From Acanthaster planci (Eukaryota; Echinodermata; Asteroidea; Valvatida; Acanthasteridae): 64,000 nt of DNA. Below are positions 25,001-33,700 of this stretch, piece by piece. Numbering within the stretch: the stretch's first letter is position 1; every line of letters begins with the position of its first letter. A program made the translations under genes and the position numbers. The stretch spans positions 1,129,924 through 1,193,923 of the forward strand of contig NW_019091358.1 of assembly GCF_001949145.1 (NCBI RefSeq), written 5' to 3'. The notes beneath the pieces are model-generated. The model had not been told where the DNA came from. It did not search any database and saw only the letters and a program-made list of their open reading frames with translations.

Positions 25001-25385
25001 CTGCTTACCTTTCTCCACCCAGGTGTATACATGGGTACCCGTGAGGGCAGAGAAGATGATTGTGGTTGATGAGTATGGTTGTGAAACAGCTGTGCCGATC
25101 TTCTTACTTCCCATGAAGCTGAGATGATTTATAGGAATGCTTTTGGGCCTATTGATCCGGAATAATAATGATTTAAATAATTTTCTTCATCATTACTAAA
25201 AACTGTTATTTTATTTGACCTTCCATCTAGGTGCGGCTGTTGATCCCAACTGCCAAGATAATGTCCGCTACGCCAACTGCCGCGTAGTTCTACGTGCTAA
25301 CTTCTGCCATCGGAAGCCCTACGACACCTACTGCTGCGCCACGTGCAAGGACAGCCAGGTCAGAGGTCGACGCCGACGACGATAA
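816..25385 (+). CDS. papilin-like secreted matrix protein with Kunitz, thyroglobulin-1, Ig and PLAC domains (3' part, 24 exons)
   Basis: Spliced gene, 5' end outside the window; about 1,695 residues are encoded here. Domains in order: Kunitz 1-3, TY 1-5, Kunitz 4, Ser/Thr/Pro linker with TY 6, Kunitz 5, TY 7, Kunitz 6, TY 8, Kunitz 7, TY 9, Kunitz 8, TY 10, a Cys module with FGCCPDG, Ig 1-3, PLAC, stop TAA at 25,383. Every internal intron is phase 1 and each exon length fits 2+3n+1, so the frame stays open throughout. Papilins are extracellular matrix glycoproteins; the FGCCPDG module followed by Ig domains and PLAC is their usual C-terminus. Kunitz domains inhibit serine proteases and TY domains can inhibit cysteine cathepsins, so a matrix-bound protease inhibitor is inferred. 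TY domains are not part of the fly or mammal papilin plan that I know. The signal peptide and any TSP1 repeats would lie upstream. Alternative name: papilin-related multi-domain inhibitor. Confidence 0.9.
1500..1665 (-). repeat. SINE-like repeat, family 2
   Basis: Contains, reversed, a tRNA-B-box-like ggcccgggttcaatt at about 1,648-1,662 and the gaggtgggaggaaaacc motif. Similar in order to 56,525-56,705. Includes the ambiguous base near 1,587. Confidence 0.5.
1815..1985 (+). CDS. papilin-like exon 2: Kunitz domain 2
   Basis: Acceptor ttatcag, donor gtaagt, phase 1-1, 171 bp. Starts with the typical (D)[11 protein letters not shown] and has IYGGC and a final CSQAC. P1 is Arg, suggesting trypsin-like targets, but P1' is Glu. 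Confidence 0.92.
3030..3200 (+). CDS. papilin-like exon 3: Kunitz domain 3
   Basis: Acceptor ttttggcag, donor gtaggt, phase 1-1. Complete six-Cys Kunitz with VYGGCQGN. P1 is Phe and P1' Gly, a chymotrypsin- or elastase-type loop. An NAT sequon lies between Cys 2 and 3. The GYFPxxGY loop is shared with Kunitz 4, suggesting that these two are close paralogues. Confidence 0.92.
3718..3933 (+). CDS. papilin-like exon 4: thyroglobulin type-1 domain 1
   Basis: Acceptor tctgtag, donor gttggt, phase 1-1. Six Cys in TY order: KC, the PQC pair, MQC, CWCV and the final DC. The central [10 protein letters not shown] is diagnostic of TY-1. First of five consecutive TY exons. Confidence 0.92.
4172..4190 (+). 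repeat. (AC)n microsatellite
   Basis: Uninterrupted CA/AC dinucleotide run in the intron between TY 1 and TY 2 exons. Confidence 0.9.
4885..5112 (+). CDS. papilin-like exon 5: thyroglobulin type-1 domain 2
   Basis: Acceptor ttgacag, donor gtaaac, phase 1-1. Contains [26 protein letters not shown] and the [12 protein letters not shown] loop before the last Cys. Strongly GC-rich compared with the flanking introns. Confidence 0.93.
5796..6008 (+). CDS. papilin-like exon 6: divergent thyroglobulin type-1 domain 3
   Basis: Acceptor tgtgcag, donor gtacga, phase 1-1, open in the gene frame. Cysteine order fits TY-1, but the hallmark CWCV is CLCV, the loop before it is shortened (QCDGVPQC), and the residues before the final Cys are acidic (LDGDFDAC). 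An NET sequon is present. The intact frame and splice sites suggest a divergent coding domain and not a dead exon. Confidence 0.82.
6009..8012 (+). other. intron between TY 3 and TY 4 exons (2 kb)
   Basis: Contains the 92-bp tandem duplication at 6,119-6,294. Cys-containing open frames at about 6,811-7,160 match no domain and lack fitting splice phases. I see no further exon. Confidence 0.6.
6119..6294 (+). repeat. tandem duplication, 92-bp unit, two copies
   Basis: aattaaggcagatccagtgt begins at 6,119 and again at 6,211; the copies differ at a few sites (gggcatttaatgg versus ggacatttaatag). Intronic, no coding content. Confidence 0.9.
8013..8237 (+). CDS. papilin-like exon 7: thyroglobulin type-1 domain 4
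   Basis: Acceptor attcag, donor gtagag, phase 1-1. [26 protein letters not shown] and [12 protein letters not shown] identify TY-1; closest in this gene to TY 2 by the GEEIDGTR loop. It follows a 2-kb intron. Confidence 0.92.
9105..9305 (+). CDS. papilin-like exon 8: thyroglobulin type-1 domain 5
   Basis: Acceptor gtattcag, donor gtaact, phase 1-1, 201 bp. [32 protein letters not shown] and a terminal NCEG. Last TY before the alternating Kunitz/TY part of the chain. Confidence 0.92.
9663..9824 (+). CDS. papilin-like exon 9: Kunitz domain 4
   Basis: Acceptor tttacag, donor gtgagt, phase 1-1. [28 protein letters not shown] and CLIAC give a complete Kunitz. P1 Arg with P1' Gly predicts trypsin-like specificity. 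First Kunitz of five Kunitz+TY pairs. Confidence 0.93.
10556..11146 (+). CDS. papilin-like exon 10: Ser/Thr/Pro-rich linker plus thyroglobulin type-1 domain 6
   Basis: Acceptor tatctag, donor gtgaga, phase 1-1, 591 bp, the longest exon of the gene here. About 130 residues of Ser, Thr, Pro and Ala (for example [15 protein letters not shown]) with no Cys are likely O-glycosylated and extended. They are followed directly by a TY domain: [32 protein letters not shown] and a final LDC. The QRKEALAN helix is shared with TY 8 and TY 9. Confidence 0.9.
11544..11711 (+). CDS. papilin-like exon 11: Kunitz domain 5
   Basis: Acceptor cttgggtag, donor gtgaga, phase 1-1. Full six-Cys pattern with [12 protein letters not shown] and CEQTC. 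P1 is Pro and P1' Asp (RGQCPDN), incompatible with a standard inhibitory loop, so this domain is probably structural or has another binding role. An alternative acceptor, tttgcag 9 bp downstream, would remove the first Cys and is rejected. Confidence 0.88.
12310..12513 (+). CDS. papilin-like exon 12: thyroglobulin type-1 domain 7
   Basis: Acceptor gtccacag, donor gtgagt, phase 1-1. [38 protein letters not shown] and the last LDC. Immediately downstream is a SINE (12,538-12,800). Confidence 0.93.
12538..12800 (+). repeat. tRNA-derived SINE, family 1, + copy
   Basis: Head ccggtggttagg resembles a pol III A box and ggtcgggggtcgaaagccc a B box. The body ttgggcaagtcacttcaccc, tccaccctggagtaaatgg and ccagggagctgagatgat is shared with 24,985-25,130 and, inverted, 51,225-51,398. 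Confidence 0.75.
13026..13450. mobile_element. TTAA-bounded short inverted-repeat element (piggyBac-like MITE)
   Basis: tttaaccccttc at 13,025-13,036 and its exact complement gaaggggttaaa at 13,440-13,451 give 12-bp perfect terminal repeats including TTAA at both ends, the target preferred by piggyBac. No ORF inside, hence non-autonomous. Confidence 0.7.
13615..13782 (+). CDS. papilin-like exon 13: Kunitz domain 6
   Basis: Acceptor gttcag, donor gtagat, phase 1-1. [27 protein letters not shown] and CQTTC. P1 Lys with P1' Gly is a classical trypsin-type loop. Confidence 0.93.
13957..14245. mobile_element. fold-back element with aggYcttttcac ends
   Basis: aggtcttttcact at 13,957 is mirrored by agtgtgaaaaggcct ending at 14,245. 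Inside, caaccc/gggttg words recur many times on both strands (for example 13,988, 14,037, 14,094, 14,132), so most of the element can pair with itself. Confidence 0.6.
14550..14768 (+). CDS. papilin-like exon 14: thyroglobulin type-1 domain 8
   Basis: Acceptor atcattag, donor gtaagc, phase 1-1. [36 protein letters not shown] and the final LDC. Belongs to the same subtype as TY 6 and TY 9 (QREEAL helix and xxISQC/IGQC before WCV). Confidence 0.92.
14817..15000 (+). repeat. dispersed repeat copy (pair with 39,230-39,405)
   Basis: gagcagaagcacc, tcatcggttgaaa, gttggtag, gttcgtgaa, gatgcgcagt and aatagcaccctc occur in the same order and spacing as at 39,230-39,405. Confidence 0.75.
15547..15714 (+). 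CDS. papilin-like exon 15: Kunitz domain 7
   Basis: Acceptor tcttgcag, donor gtatgt, phase 1-1. [27 protein letters not shown] and CQQAC. P1 Arg and P1' Gly predict trypsin-like targets. Confidence 0.93.
16349..16558 (+). CDS. papilin-like exon 16: thyroglobulin type-1 domain 9
   Basis: The acceptor is chosen as gcccaaag before 16,349 because it keeps the phase-1 rule; the ttctcag ending at 16,320 would give phase 0 and extra residues. Donor gtagga. [33 protein letters not shown] and final LDC define the TY domain. Confidence 0.88.
17382..17549 (+). CDS. papilin-like exon 17: Kunitz domain 8
   Basis: Acceptor tcacacag, donor gtactg, phase 1-1. [27 protein letters not shown] and CEQSC. P1 is Leu with P1' Gly, suggesting elastase- or chymotrypsin-like targets rather than trypsin. 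Confidence 0.92.
18246..18470 (+). CDS. papilin-like exon 18: thyroglobulin type-1 domain 10
   Basis: The acceptor cacaccacag before 18,246 fits phase 1 and follows a pyrimidine-rich stretch; the upstream ttttcag at 18,180 is in the wrong phase. Donor gtgagg. [26 protein letters not shown] and a terminal DCDG. Last inhibitor module before the papilin C-terminal region. Confidence 0.87.
19042..19221 (+). CDS. papilin-like exon 19: papilin-type Cys module
   Basis: Acceptor caacttag, donor gtgagc, phase 1-1. Encodes a linker with NDT and NTT sequons, then [17 protein letters not shown] and GCPG. The C-x5-GCCPDG-x-n-GC pattern is the small module that precedes the Ig domains in papilins and supports the family assignment. 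Confidence 0.85.
20144..20428 (+). CDS. papilin-like exon 20: Ig domain 1
   Basis: Acceptor atgtag, donor gtgagt, phase 1-1. An I-set Ig domain in one exon: [15 protein letters not shown] for the B and C strands and [16 protein letters not shown] for the E-F strands, with both disulfide Cys and the core Trp. Confidence 0.92.
21227..21505 (+). CDS. papilin-like exon 21: Ig domain 2
   Basis: Acceptor ttgatag, donor gtaaac, phase 1-1. [15 protein letters not shown] and [16 protein letters not shown] give the Ig Cys, Trp and DxGxYxC motif. Confidence 0.92.
22100..22279 (+). CDS. papilin-like exon 22: Ig domain 3, N-terminal half
   Basis: Acceptor cttacag, donor gtaggt, phase 1-1. Contains [15 protein letters not shown] (first Cys and core Trp) and ends at LIING before the F strand. 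Unlike Ig 1 and 2, this domain is split by an intron, which holds nested repeats (22,323-23,459). Confidence 0.88.
22323..22864 (+). mobile_element. TTAA-type (piggyBac-like) repeat, subfamily A, with 3' end displaced
   Basis: Begins ttaaccactt at 22,323. Closely matches 53,468-54,063 (gaaatcggacaaaag, gctgctgggaattgccaac, ccaccagacagtc). It runs into the TTAA of the next element at 22,861; its expected terminal segment is not seen before that point. Confidence 0.75.
22861..23459 (+). mobile_element. TTAA-type (piggyBac-like) repeat, subfamily B, complete
   Basis: TTAA at 22,861-22,864 and 23,456-23,459 bracket terminal repeats ccactttctgcc and ggcagcaagtgg (11 of 12 complementary). Internal sequence has no ORF. 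Matches the reversed copy at 1-380. Confidence 0.8.
23849..23938 (+). CDS. papilin-like exon 23: Ig domain 3, C-terminal half
   Basis: Acceptor attttag, donor gtcagt, phase 1-1, only 90 bp. Encodes [15 protein letters not shown], the second Cys motif that completes Ig 3. Too short to stand out as an ORF; recognised by motif and phase. Confidence 0.88.
24548..25190 (+). repeat. tRNA-derived SINE, family 1, with internal tandem units and assembly gap
   Basis: Head ccaaatggttgagg; then a 58-bp unit with B-box-like ggttccaatccagc occurs at about 24,582-24,613 and 24,943-24,975 on either side of the N run. The tail (ctttctccacccaggtgt, cccatgaagctgagatgat) matches the SINE at 12,538. Confidence 0.7.
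24614..24917. other. assembly gap (304 N)
   Basis: Run of N flanked by two copies of the same 58-bp unit, suggesting an unresolved tandem repeat. Lies in the intron before the PLAC exon, so no coding exon is expected to be lost: frame is continuous across it. Confidence 0.99.
25231..25385 (+). CDS. papilin-like exon 24: PLAC domain, basic tail and stop
   Basis: Acceptor ccatctag, phase 1. Encodes [29 protein letters not shown], a six-Cys PLAC (protease and lacunin) domain that closes papilins, ADAMTS and ADAMTSL proteins. The protein ends with GRRRRR and TAA at 25,383-25,385. Confidence 0.93.
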
Positions 25386-27790
25386 ATGTGCCTTAGGAGT
25401 AGTCTGAATCCATCTCGTCACGGATTGCATTCAGCTACTTGAGTGAAAACTGCCTGTGTAATTCTACGGGAATCTGGAAGACATGCTCGTGTTTTCGGAA
25501 ATTTTAGAACCTTCTCTGACTTTTTAAAACATGATTTTTATGAGTAGGCCTATCTTTTTTATGTCTTGATAGTGACCATGTCACAAGCCCTGTGCAGTGT
25601 TTTTATACTAATATATACTTTTTGAGGCATGTTAATTCAAGTAATATGTTGACCATGTATCTTGTCTTTGAGAGGAACAGGCTGATTTGGGCGACACTTT
25701 TTTATTTGATCTGCAAAGCTTGTAAATGATTTCCTAAGGTTGTATCAATCACGGTTGTATCAAACTCTTCGAGTATGTTGAGAAAACAGCGAAGAAAAAC
25801 AAACTGAAATTCGGCATTTCTTAAGAAATGTACCTCAGTTCTCAAATGGTGCTGCTTAACTTTTTAAAATGAGATTTCAGAGAGTTGCAATTTATGTGTT
25901 CCTTAGTACCTTTATCGTACAGTACATGTACAGTCACTTTTACCCCTTGAAAAACCCAGACGTAAGGTTGACAAGACAGCGTTTATATCTAGATTTAAAC
26001 ACGTCTATCAAATGTTGCTTCATCATAGTTTTTCATGCCACAGAAATTTTGTTTTTGCCCACAAAAATACTTCCAAGTGCGGACAGGTGGGAAGTGCGTA
26101 GAGGTTGAATTGTAGGACATGTTCTTGCACTGTGCATTGATGCACCCCTTTAGCTTTAACTGGCCACAGGTCTTTCTCTGAACAGGGTAATACCACGTTT
26201 ATGTTATTTGCAGTCCCTTTCCTCATTTCTATTCGGCCCAAAGTTACTGTTCCACACTGCCCCCCTTTTAATGTCTTTCTCAAATGCTTTTTTTTAACTG
26301 TGACATTTCATATGGTTTTGTCAATCTCTTCTTTCATTGTCCATTTTGAGCAGTTTGAAGCTAGTAGTATTTTGTCCCATTTCCAGATATTTGTCTTTCA
26401 TTCCAAGCAGCATTTTTGGTTCACACTTCATTAGTTTACTGCTCTTTTTTTGAATTTCTGATGAGAAAAAGTATTGTAGTATTTTATGAAAACTGAGTCT
26501 TTTTCAGTATTAAATTGGCCTTTATTAGCTGACTTTGTGATCATCCTAAGTCTGCTTCAGTAAGATTGATCCAATGTACATTGTTGTTTTTTTTTCTAAT
26601 GGGCAACCATCTGGTGCTCTAACCTGCCACCGTGGGATGTTCATTCATGTGAGAAAATAGATGTCATTATAGTGGTTTTCAATGATACAGACATGGCTTC
26701 ACACTTGCAGGGTACTAGTACTGTAGGTGTTGCTGCAAGGTATAGTGAATCCGGCGACCACGGTGTTGTCCTGTGCAGTGGCCCCCACCAATGGTGGTAT
26801 TCATTGTGATATCTGTTGTATGGAGTCACTGTTCCACTATCGCCCTATACAAAACCCAGATCAGTGCTGTCTGCCATGAAAAGGGGCCGTCAGGCATGTT
26901 CAGTGAGACAAGTTGTCTTCGTGGTCGGGTATCCCGTCTTATTTTAGTCAAGATGCAACAAAATAGATACGCTGAAATTTCAACCCAGCCTCCAGTAAGA
27001 CTGCTTGCACCAGTACACAGAATGTGTCACAGTTCAGTTTTGCTGTCTCTGAAGATATTGCTGTCTGACTTTCACAATGACTAGTTCTTGTTTTGCTGTA
27101 GACCCGTTTGACAAAATGAGTTTTATGTATGCCCAATTAAAACACCTAAGGCCCATTAGTCCATTTTGAGGAAACATGTTTACTATCTTAAATTCAAAAG
27201 CAGTCTTGGGATTCTTTGTGATCGCACGGTATTTATTAGCCTCTGTTTCATAATATAAATAGGAATTATTTTTTAAACAATTTTATTTGCCTGTGTGTAC
27301 ACAGCTGTTACGAAAGGCACAGAATTACACAGACTTTGTACGTGTAGATCGTGTACATCATTAAAAGACGTTGCGATGTTATACTCGTAGTTAATGACAC
27401 TGGTTATATTTAGCACATTTCAGTAGTTACCAGGTAGGACACCTGTACGTTTGTTTGACTGTAATCTGTACGAGGACGATTGAAACTTAACTTATTTTTT
27501 ACAGTAAATGTATTCTGCTGCAAATGGTGTGAGTTATGTTTACTGCCAATGATTGCAATGGTGCTAGTTTGCTTTTCTGTAAGCTGAAAGTAGAAGTCGC
27601 TACCTCCCGGTGTATTGATACCAGGATTGCGATTGTAGATAAGAAAAAGAAAGAGCATTTGAACTGAAAGGCATTTGAAGTATGTCACAGTGCAAGGCCG
27701 GTTTTTATGCATTCATTCGGGGAAACAAAGCATCAGGGAAATTCCAACTGTACATTTATCGCCAATAAAACACAGCCACTGATATTTTAA
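25386..27790 (+). other. probable 3' UTR of the papilin-like gene
   Basis: No coding potential on either strand. ATTAAA hexamers lie near 26,509, 27,136 and 27,360 and a canonical AATAAA at 27,764. The true cleavage site is not visible from sequence alone, so the end given here follows the AATAAA. Confidence 0.4.
27764..27769 (+). promoter_or_regulatory. candidate polyadenylation signal AATAAA (papilin-like gene)
   Basis: First canonical AATAAA that I see after the stop at 25,385, with T/GT-rich sequence (tttttgcccatgtctgt) about 30-50 bp downstream. Shorter transcripts using upstream ATTAAA variants are possible. Confidence 0.4.
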
Positions 27791-29680
27791 AATCACATCT
27801 TTTTGCCCATGTCTGTACAGTACATTCTTTTAGTGCGATTGAATGGTTCTCAATTTCATATTCACATTTTCACAGCGATTCCAAAGCGCGGCGCTTTTCA
27901 GTGAAATAGCGAACGCCGAAGGTGCTCGGGTACGATGTAGAAAAAGCAACTTGCTAGGAAAGTTTCCTAGGTAGTTGCTTAGTTGCTTGGGGCGGTGTCC
28001 TATAATGTAACATAAAAACCAGCTGGACTATCATGCACATTCTCTTTTGAACGCCGCAATTTACAAGAAAATCTCTCTCGTTGATCATACTACGAGGGGT
28101 TCCCACGCTACTTCTCGCCCATACACCTAGGGGCCCCATCTGCAAGTTGTTCATGCATCTTCAATTCACTCGCGAAATAACCTATTTTAGCATGTTCAGT
28201 CAGTCTTTAAACCGATCGCCACTTCAAGATGCAACATTCGATGTGAACAAATGCTGCCGGCGCACGATTGCAAAAACGTGGACCGTGCCACGTGGGCCAG
28301 AATGTTGATAAGCAGCTCCCGGCTTTTTCGGCTTGGTAGAATCATGACGACAATCTGTTGTGTTTTTTTCTTCGGAAAAGCTCAACAGGTGGGAACTGGC
28401 CACGTGTCATTTTGAATATCGCGTGACCAAACCGCACCAGCGAATTCCAGATAATGTCGGCATTTACGTCACATCTCCCATTTTATCAATGGAAAAGCCG
28501 GATAATTTTAGCTTAGCAAACAATTGCCCCCGCTTGATGACATCCGGCTTTGATTCCCAACCAGCCGTTTGTAGCTATCTATAGCTCCCCTGGGACCAAT
28601 AGCATATGGGGTGTTTTAACGAGCCTGTTGCCATTAAAAAATAACAGCAGTAATAATTAAAATGTTTTTCTATCGAGAGATGTTGGTAACTGTGAAAATA
28701 ACCCCTTGCCTTAGATTAATTATTTCTCCTTGGTTAAAGAGTTTACAATTGCAACGATTTCGTGCCTCGTTTTCGAAGAGCAGCCTCCATTTTGCTCGGT
28801 CCAATCAGACAGGAAGTGTTTTATTCCTCCAAGTTTAACATTAACTTCATTTTGGCAATAAACGCCAATTATTGTGGTACTTTCCGAGAAACGACAACAT
28901 CACCACGATTTACATGTCTGCTTGATGTTACCATTTACAAACAACATTTTCATGCACAGTGTTACGCACGCTAATGAAAGTAGCTCAGATAGCACTCGAG
29001 CAATCAAAGACAGAAAATTCTCTTCGTCAAATTGAACAGGATGTGAAATGAGTATGCATGATAGTCAAGTATATTCGAGTGTTCCCAAAATGGAACGTCA
29101 TAAGATGGTGTACGCGTGATTGGAGCAGTGCTGTGGTTGTTTTCCAACATTAGTGTAGACTGTAAACAGCTGGCAGCTCTGCATTCTATGCATTAGAGCC
29201 ACATTGGTAATGTACGTGCACACTGACGGTGTCTGTTTGCCATCTGACAGCACGATGCGGAAATCCAAAAGGTATTTATCGCCCACACCATCCGTTGACC
29301 GTGAACAATCTTACGGCGCTGTTCGTCAGCAGTAGATAGCAACCTGTACTGATGAATGCGCCGTGGCCGCTGTTTGTCCTCTCGCCGTTTGCGTCATTGC
29401 TAGCTGTGTGACGTCAGCTCGATGACATTAGTTATTCATTAGACAGACTCTCGTACACAGTACACATTGCGCATGATACATGTCAGCTCCGCCGCTGCAA
29501 AGGTAACTGCGCTGGCCAAAATAAGTGTGCTCATTTCTCGAGAAAAGGGAGCTTGTATTGATCGAGAGAAGTTGAAATACCGATTGAAGAACTGACTGGA
29601 TACGCGGATTTCATGTAGATGGCTCCATGTCGGCGGGATATTCCGACATAGTGCACGTGACGGACATGTAGTATGGTGGT
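27791..29680. other. intergenic region upstream of the F-box/LRR gene
   Basis: No gene recognised on either strand. It should hold the promoter and 5' UTR of the F-box gene. CCAAT-like words occur near 28,595 and, inverted, near 28,800, but no TATA box at a convincing distance. Short open frames here show no domain or motif. Confidence 0.4.
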
Positions 29681-30721
29681 ATGCTGCCTCTGACTCCACA
29701 GCCCTCGCCTTGTGCATGTCTTGAAGTGCCTTCCTCGGGTGACCATGGCCGAGACAAGGAGGATCGAGATGCCCTCGCCCAGGAGGGCTCACTTGCCACC
29801 GATGGGTGCTCGGACCAAGGCCACACGAACACCGATCACGTAGTAGATGTGGCGTCCGAGTGTATGGGCGATGCCACGACGATAGGTGATGCTGCCCACC
29901 ACTGCGACCATCTCGAGTCTCGGGGCACACGCATATCCGCGCCAGGTCGTTTCGAGGGAGACCGCGACCCGTGTTACTTCGAGAGACTACCTGTGGAAGT
30001 CACCACCAGGATCTTTGGCTTTCTGCGCCCCATCGAAGACGCTCTCCCCCTGCTGGCCAGGGTCAATCGGAGGTGGAGGAAAATTCTCCTGAATACGCCA
30101 AAACTGTGGCGGGAGATCCATGTCAGGTCTGACGATTACTCACCGTTGCATTACACCGTCTTGTCAATCATCTTCCGCGTGTACGGGGCCCACGTGCGCG
30201 AACTCACGTGGCAGACGGGGTCCCGCGTCTACGAGTCTCTCTTCTGTCTCATACCCAAGCTGACATCCCTTACTGTCCTCCGATTGCCCATCTTGTGGAA
30301 CAAATGGGTCGTGGACCAGCTAGCACCGCTCACCAGACTCGAGGAGCTGCAGATCAACGGCGGCTTCGGGCTGACCGACTCCGACCTAGCCCGCATCGCT
30401 GGCAACTTCCCTGGTCTGAGGCGGGTGGTCCTCAGTTCCTGCTGGGCGGTCACGGCCAAGGGGGTAGAGGGCTTCCTGGAGTCGTTGCCGCAGCTGGCAG
30501 AGTGCAAGCTCAAGATCAACGAGGGGCTGCCGCTGTGCGACATGAGGAGCGACTTCGCAATGCTCCAGGGCAGCATGGTGACGCGGAGTGTCGGCAACGC
30601 CTCGCGGGCCAGCACCATCACCGTCCTTAGCTTGAACTTCGTGCCGGTGGAGATGGAGGAAGTCTGGGGGGTGGTCAACTGCTTGCCTCGGCTCAAGAAG
30701 CTTTCGATCAGCAACTGTGAG
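29681..30721 (+). CDS. F-box/LRR gene exon 1: leader, F-box and first LRRs
   Basis: 347 codons from the ATG to donor gtaatt at 30,722 (phase 0). Holds the F-box and about five LRR units, ending within an LRR (LKKLSISNCE). Coding sequence is markedly GC-richer than the flanks. Confidence 0.88.
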
Positions 30722-33700
30722 GTAATTTGAATAATTTCATGTTGAATCGTTAAATTAATTGTTGTTTGACACTGATTTCGAGGGATGGGCTGGGCCCCCT
30801 CCCCCAGAGAGCACCAAGATAATACTTTCAAGACGGTTTAAAAGATCTTTCGCGAACATATTCAACATCTTCCTTTATTCAGATCCTTCGTTTAACAAAA
30901 TGGCATTGATTATCAACAACGTTTCATTTTAATGTTACAATCTTCTAAGCATACCCACAAGTTTGATTTAAATCATATTTGAAAATTCACTCTTCGACAA
31001 CATAAACAAAACATAGCTATAGAACACATGCTTATAAGTACTGTACATGTACGTTTACCTGTTCGCACATTGCGTAACTTTGAATTTCCCTCCGAATGGT
31101 CAATAGAGGGCAGTACATTGTTCTATTAATTATTCTGAATACTGGCCCCAAAGTTCGCCCCGCGTTTGGACATGTGAATGTATTATTTTGTGACGCAGTC
31201 ACCAAATGTTATTTTTTCAGCGAGTCCAAAATTTAGTTGCATCTGAAAAGTCATTTCCGATATTTTTTTGAGATGCTTGAATTGAAAATTAGTGGAAATT
31301 GTGTAAGGTGTGAAACAATTTCTCTGATATCGAGTTAGAATAAATTCATGGACAATAATTCTGAAACATCGAGTAAAGCTGAGATGAATATGCACACCCC
31401 GAATATTCACTCGATTGCGTAATATTTTTTTTAACTAGTTAAGATCGTAGTTTGCGTTAGCAAGTGCTTGAAAAATGCACATTCCGCCCACATTCCACAC
31501 TTAGTGTATGTATATCTCCGTACCGTGAATCCTATCCCATCTCAGGTTTGAAACTGATTTTCCAACAGCCTCAGGGCGTCTAATCATTTTAAATGAGCAT
31601 TTTCCTTCGGCTTTTCTTTTTCTTTTTTCATTCCTTTCTAAACGAAACGACCCATTTTCAGTCTAGCGCGCAAGGACCTCAGTGGCGCTTTTAGCTTTCT
31701 TACTTATCATTATTAATCCACTCTTTTTTTCCGGAAGCCACGACATACCCGTCTCCCAACTCATCACTGGCCGCAGCGCAGAAACACTGGATGGCAGCGG
31801 CCAATGGCCCAACAAGGCCAGGGCCCGGCACGATCTTAGCCGCACCGTCACAACAAGATACTCTGTAGTTTGTTTTTATTATTTTGTGGACACGATCTTT
31901 TATTAGTGCTTCACGATGCGAGAGAGCTTCCCCGCTTGCTCCGCCACTAGCACTTGGCGGCATCACGGCACTGTGACTGCGCTACATGCAAACGTGTCAG
32001 AATGCAGCGTAGCTGTCGTGGGGGCTGAGGTTTATTCCGTCAAGTTCTCTGGGTTGCCATGGGAACCCTCAAATCTACATTGTAATGAAATTGTTCTCGC
32101 CGTCTGCCTCGCGCCGCTACAGAAATGCTAATAAGAGCGAACCAGCTGACAGTCTAGAAATTAAAAAAAAAAATCAAATAAGCTGCAGTGGACGTACAGA
32201 TATACACCGCGGGGGGGGGGGCTGTAATAATTTAGAACGATGCTGGGCAAAGTTTGTCTCCTTAGTTACTGCAGCTGGGTTGTGGGGGGAAATCAGGTGC
32301 GGATCTAGATGGAGAGGTTTTGGGGTCAAAGCTGCCCTGACACCAAAATAAAAAAATAAATGAAATAATCATACTAATCAATGAAATGATGACATCTTGG
32401 AAGAAATATCGTTTTGTCACCGTGTCAGTAACAATGTAATGCATTACTTTAATATGTGTCCGCCTGTCCGCAACCATTGGACATTACAAAATTTGACCGG
32501 CCTGACTCAACCCCCCCGGAAAACTTCCTTGACCTGCCCCTGGAAATTGCCAGAATGTTGTCGGATGGATTGAGGAAGTCATTGCCTGTTTTGAATGCTT
32601 TAACCTAAAGCAACAAATTAAGCAAAAAAGGACAAGGAGATATTTTTCTACTTTGAGTGCACACGAAGCTTTCCTCTTACTACCTTGTACAAGTCCATCG
32701 TTAAACACCCAAAGGGTCTCTTTTTCGACTCCGTTGTTTTGTTTTAACGGGACTATGCTATACAATTTATTTTACAACAGCCCTTGAAACTACACCTTTC
32801 TGTTTCAATTAACATTATTTCTATTATTTTGCTTTGCTTTTTTATCTTAATTTTTTGAGTCTTTCTCTTTTTATGCTAATTCGAATTTCTATATATTCAT
32901 GAGCAATTCTGTGATGTCCCAAGTCCGGCACTAAACCTCGACGTTGCATTGATTTGTGCACAAAAACGGCTGGAATGGTGTTTTTCATATTTTGCTACTG
33001 TAAATTTCTATTTCTTTGACAATTTATTGTTATGTAAGTATATGACAATAAACCAGCGAGCAACCTTTTCGCAGCAGTCGGAGGAGCACATTTGGGGCTC
33101 ATACATTTGAATATGAGAACATTGTAAACTAAAGGAGTCTGCCCTGAGTTACATCACAGCAACAGCGCTCTCACTTGTCTGGAAAAGCTTGGACAATTTT
33201 ACCGTTTAAAAAGGTGCATTTTGTAATACACGTAGCCCCAACAGGATTTCAAACAGTTTTCGTACATCGAAGAAGAGTATAGCCTAAAGACGCACCAAAT
33301 TGTAGTCTAAGAAAAATTCATTGCATGGATCCTTTAAGTTTTAATTTCTTTTCTCCTCGGGACTTATTTCGCTGCGCTTTAACATCCTGTTAGCACGGAG
33401 GAAGACAACCTTGTCACTCCGGAAGAGATGAAATTAATATTCCGTCCAGCTCCCCCCCCCCCAAAAAAGCCCTTCATTCCCGCGCCTACTCATTCTCCAA
33501 CAGTCCATGGAGGAGCCGACTGCATGCATGCGCACCCATTGCCGTTCAAGGTACCGCTATACCCATGAGAGGAGCGGACGGGGCGCCCCCGCACTGTCCG
33601 CCCACCTCGCGGCCGAGAGAGTGTCTGATTTCTCGCGCCTACTAACACTTTCTTGTTGAGATGCCAGTTTCTGAGTCCTCCAAAAACACAGGCCGGTTTG

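Noticed and set aside
31690-31870. Small conserved-looking open frames on both strands in the F-box intron
   Set aside because: No recognisable motif, and the F-box exons join in frame without it.
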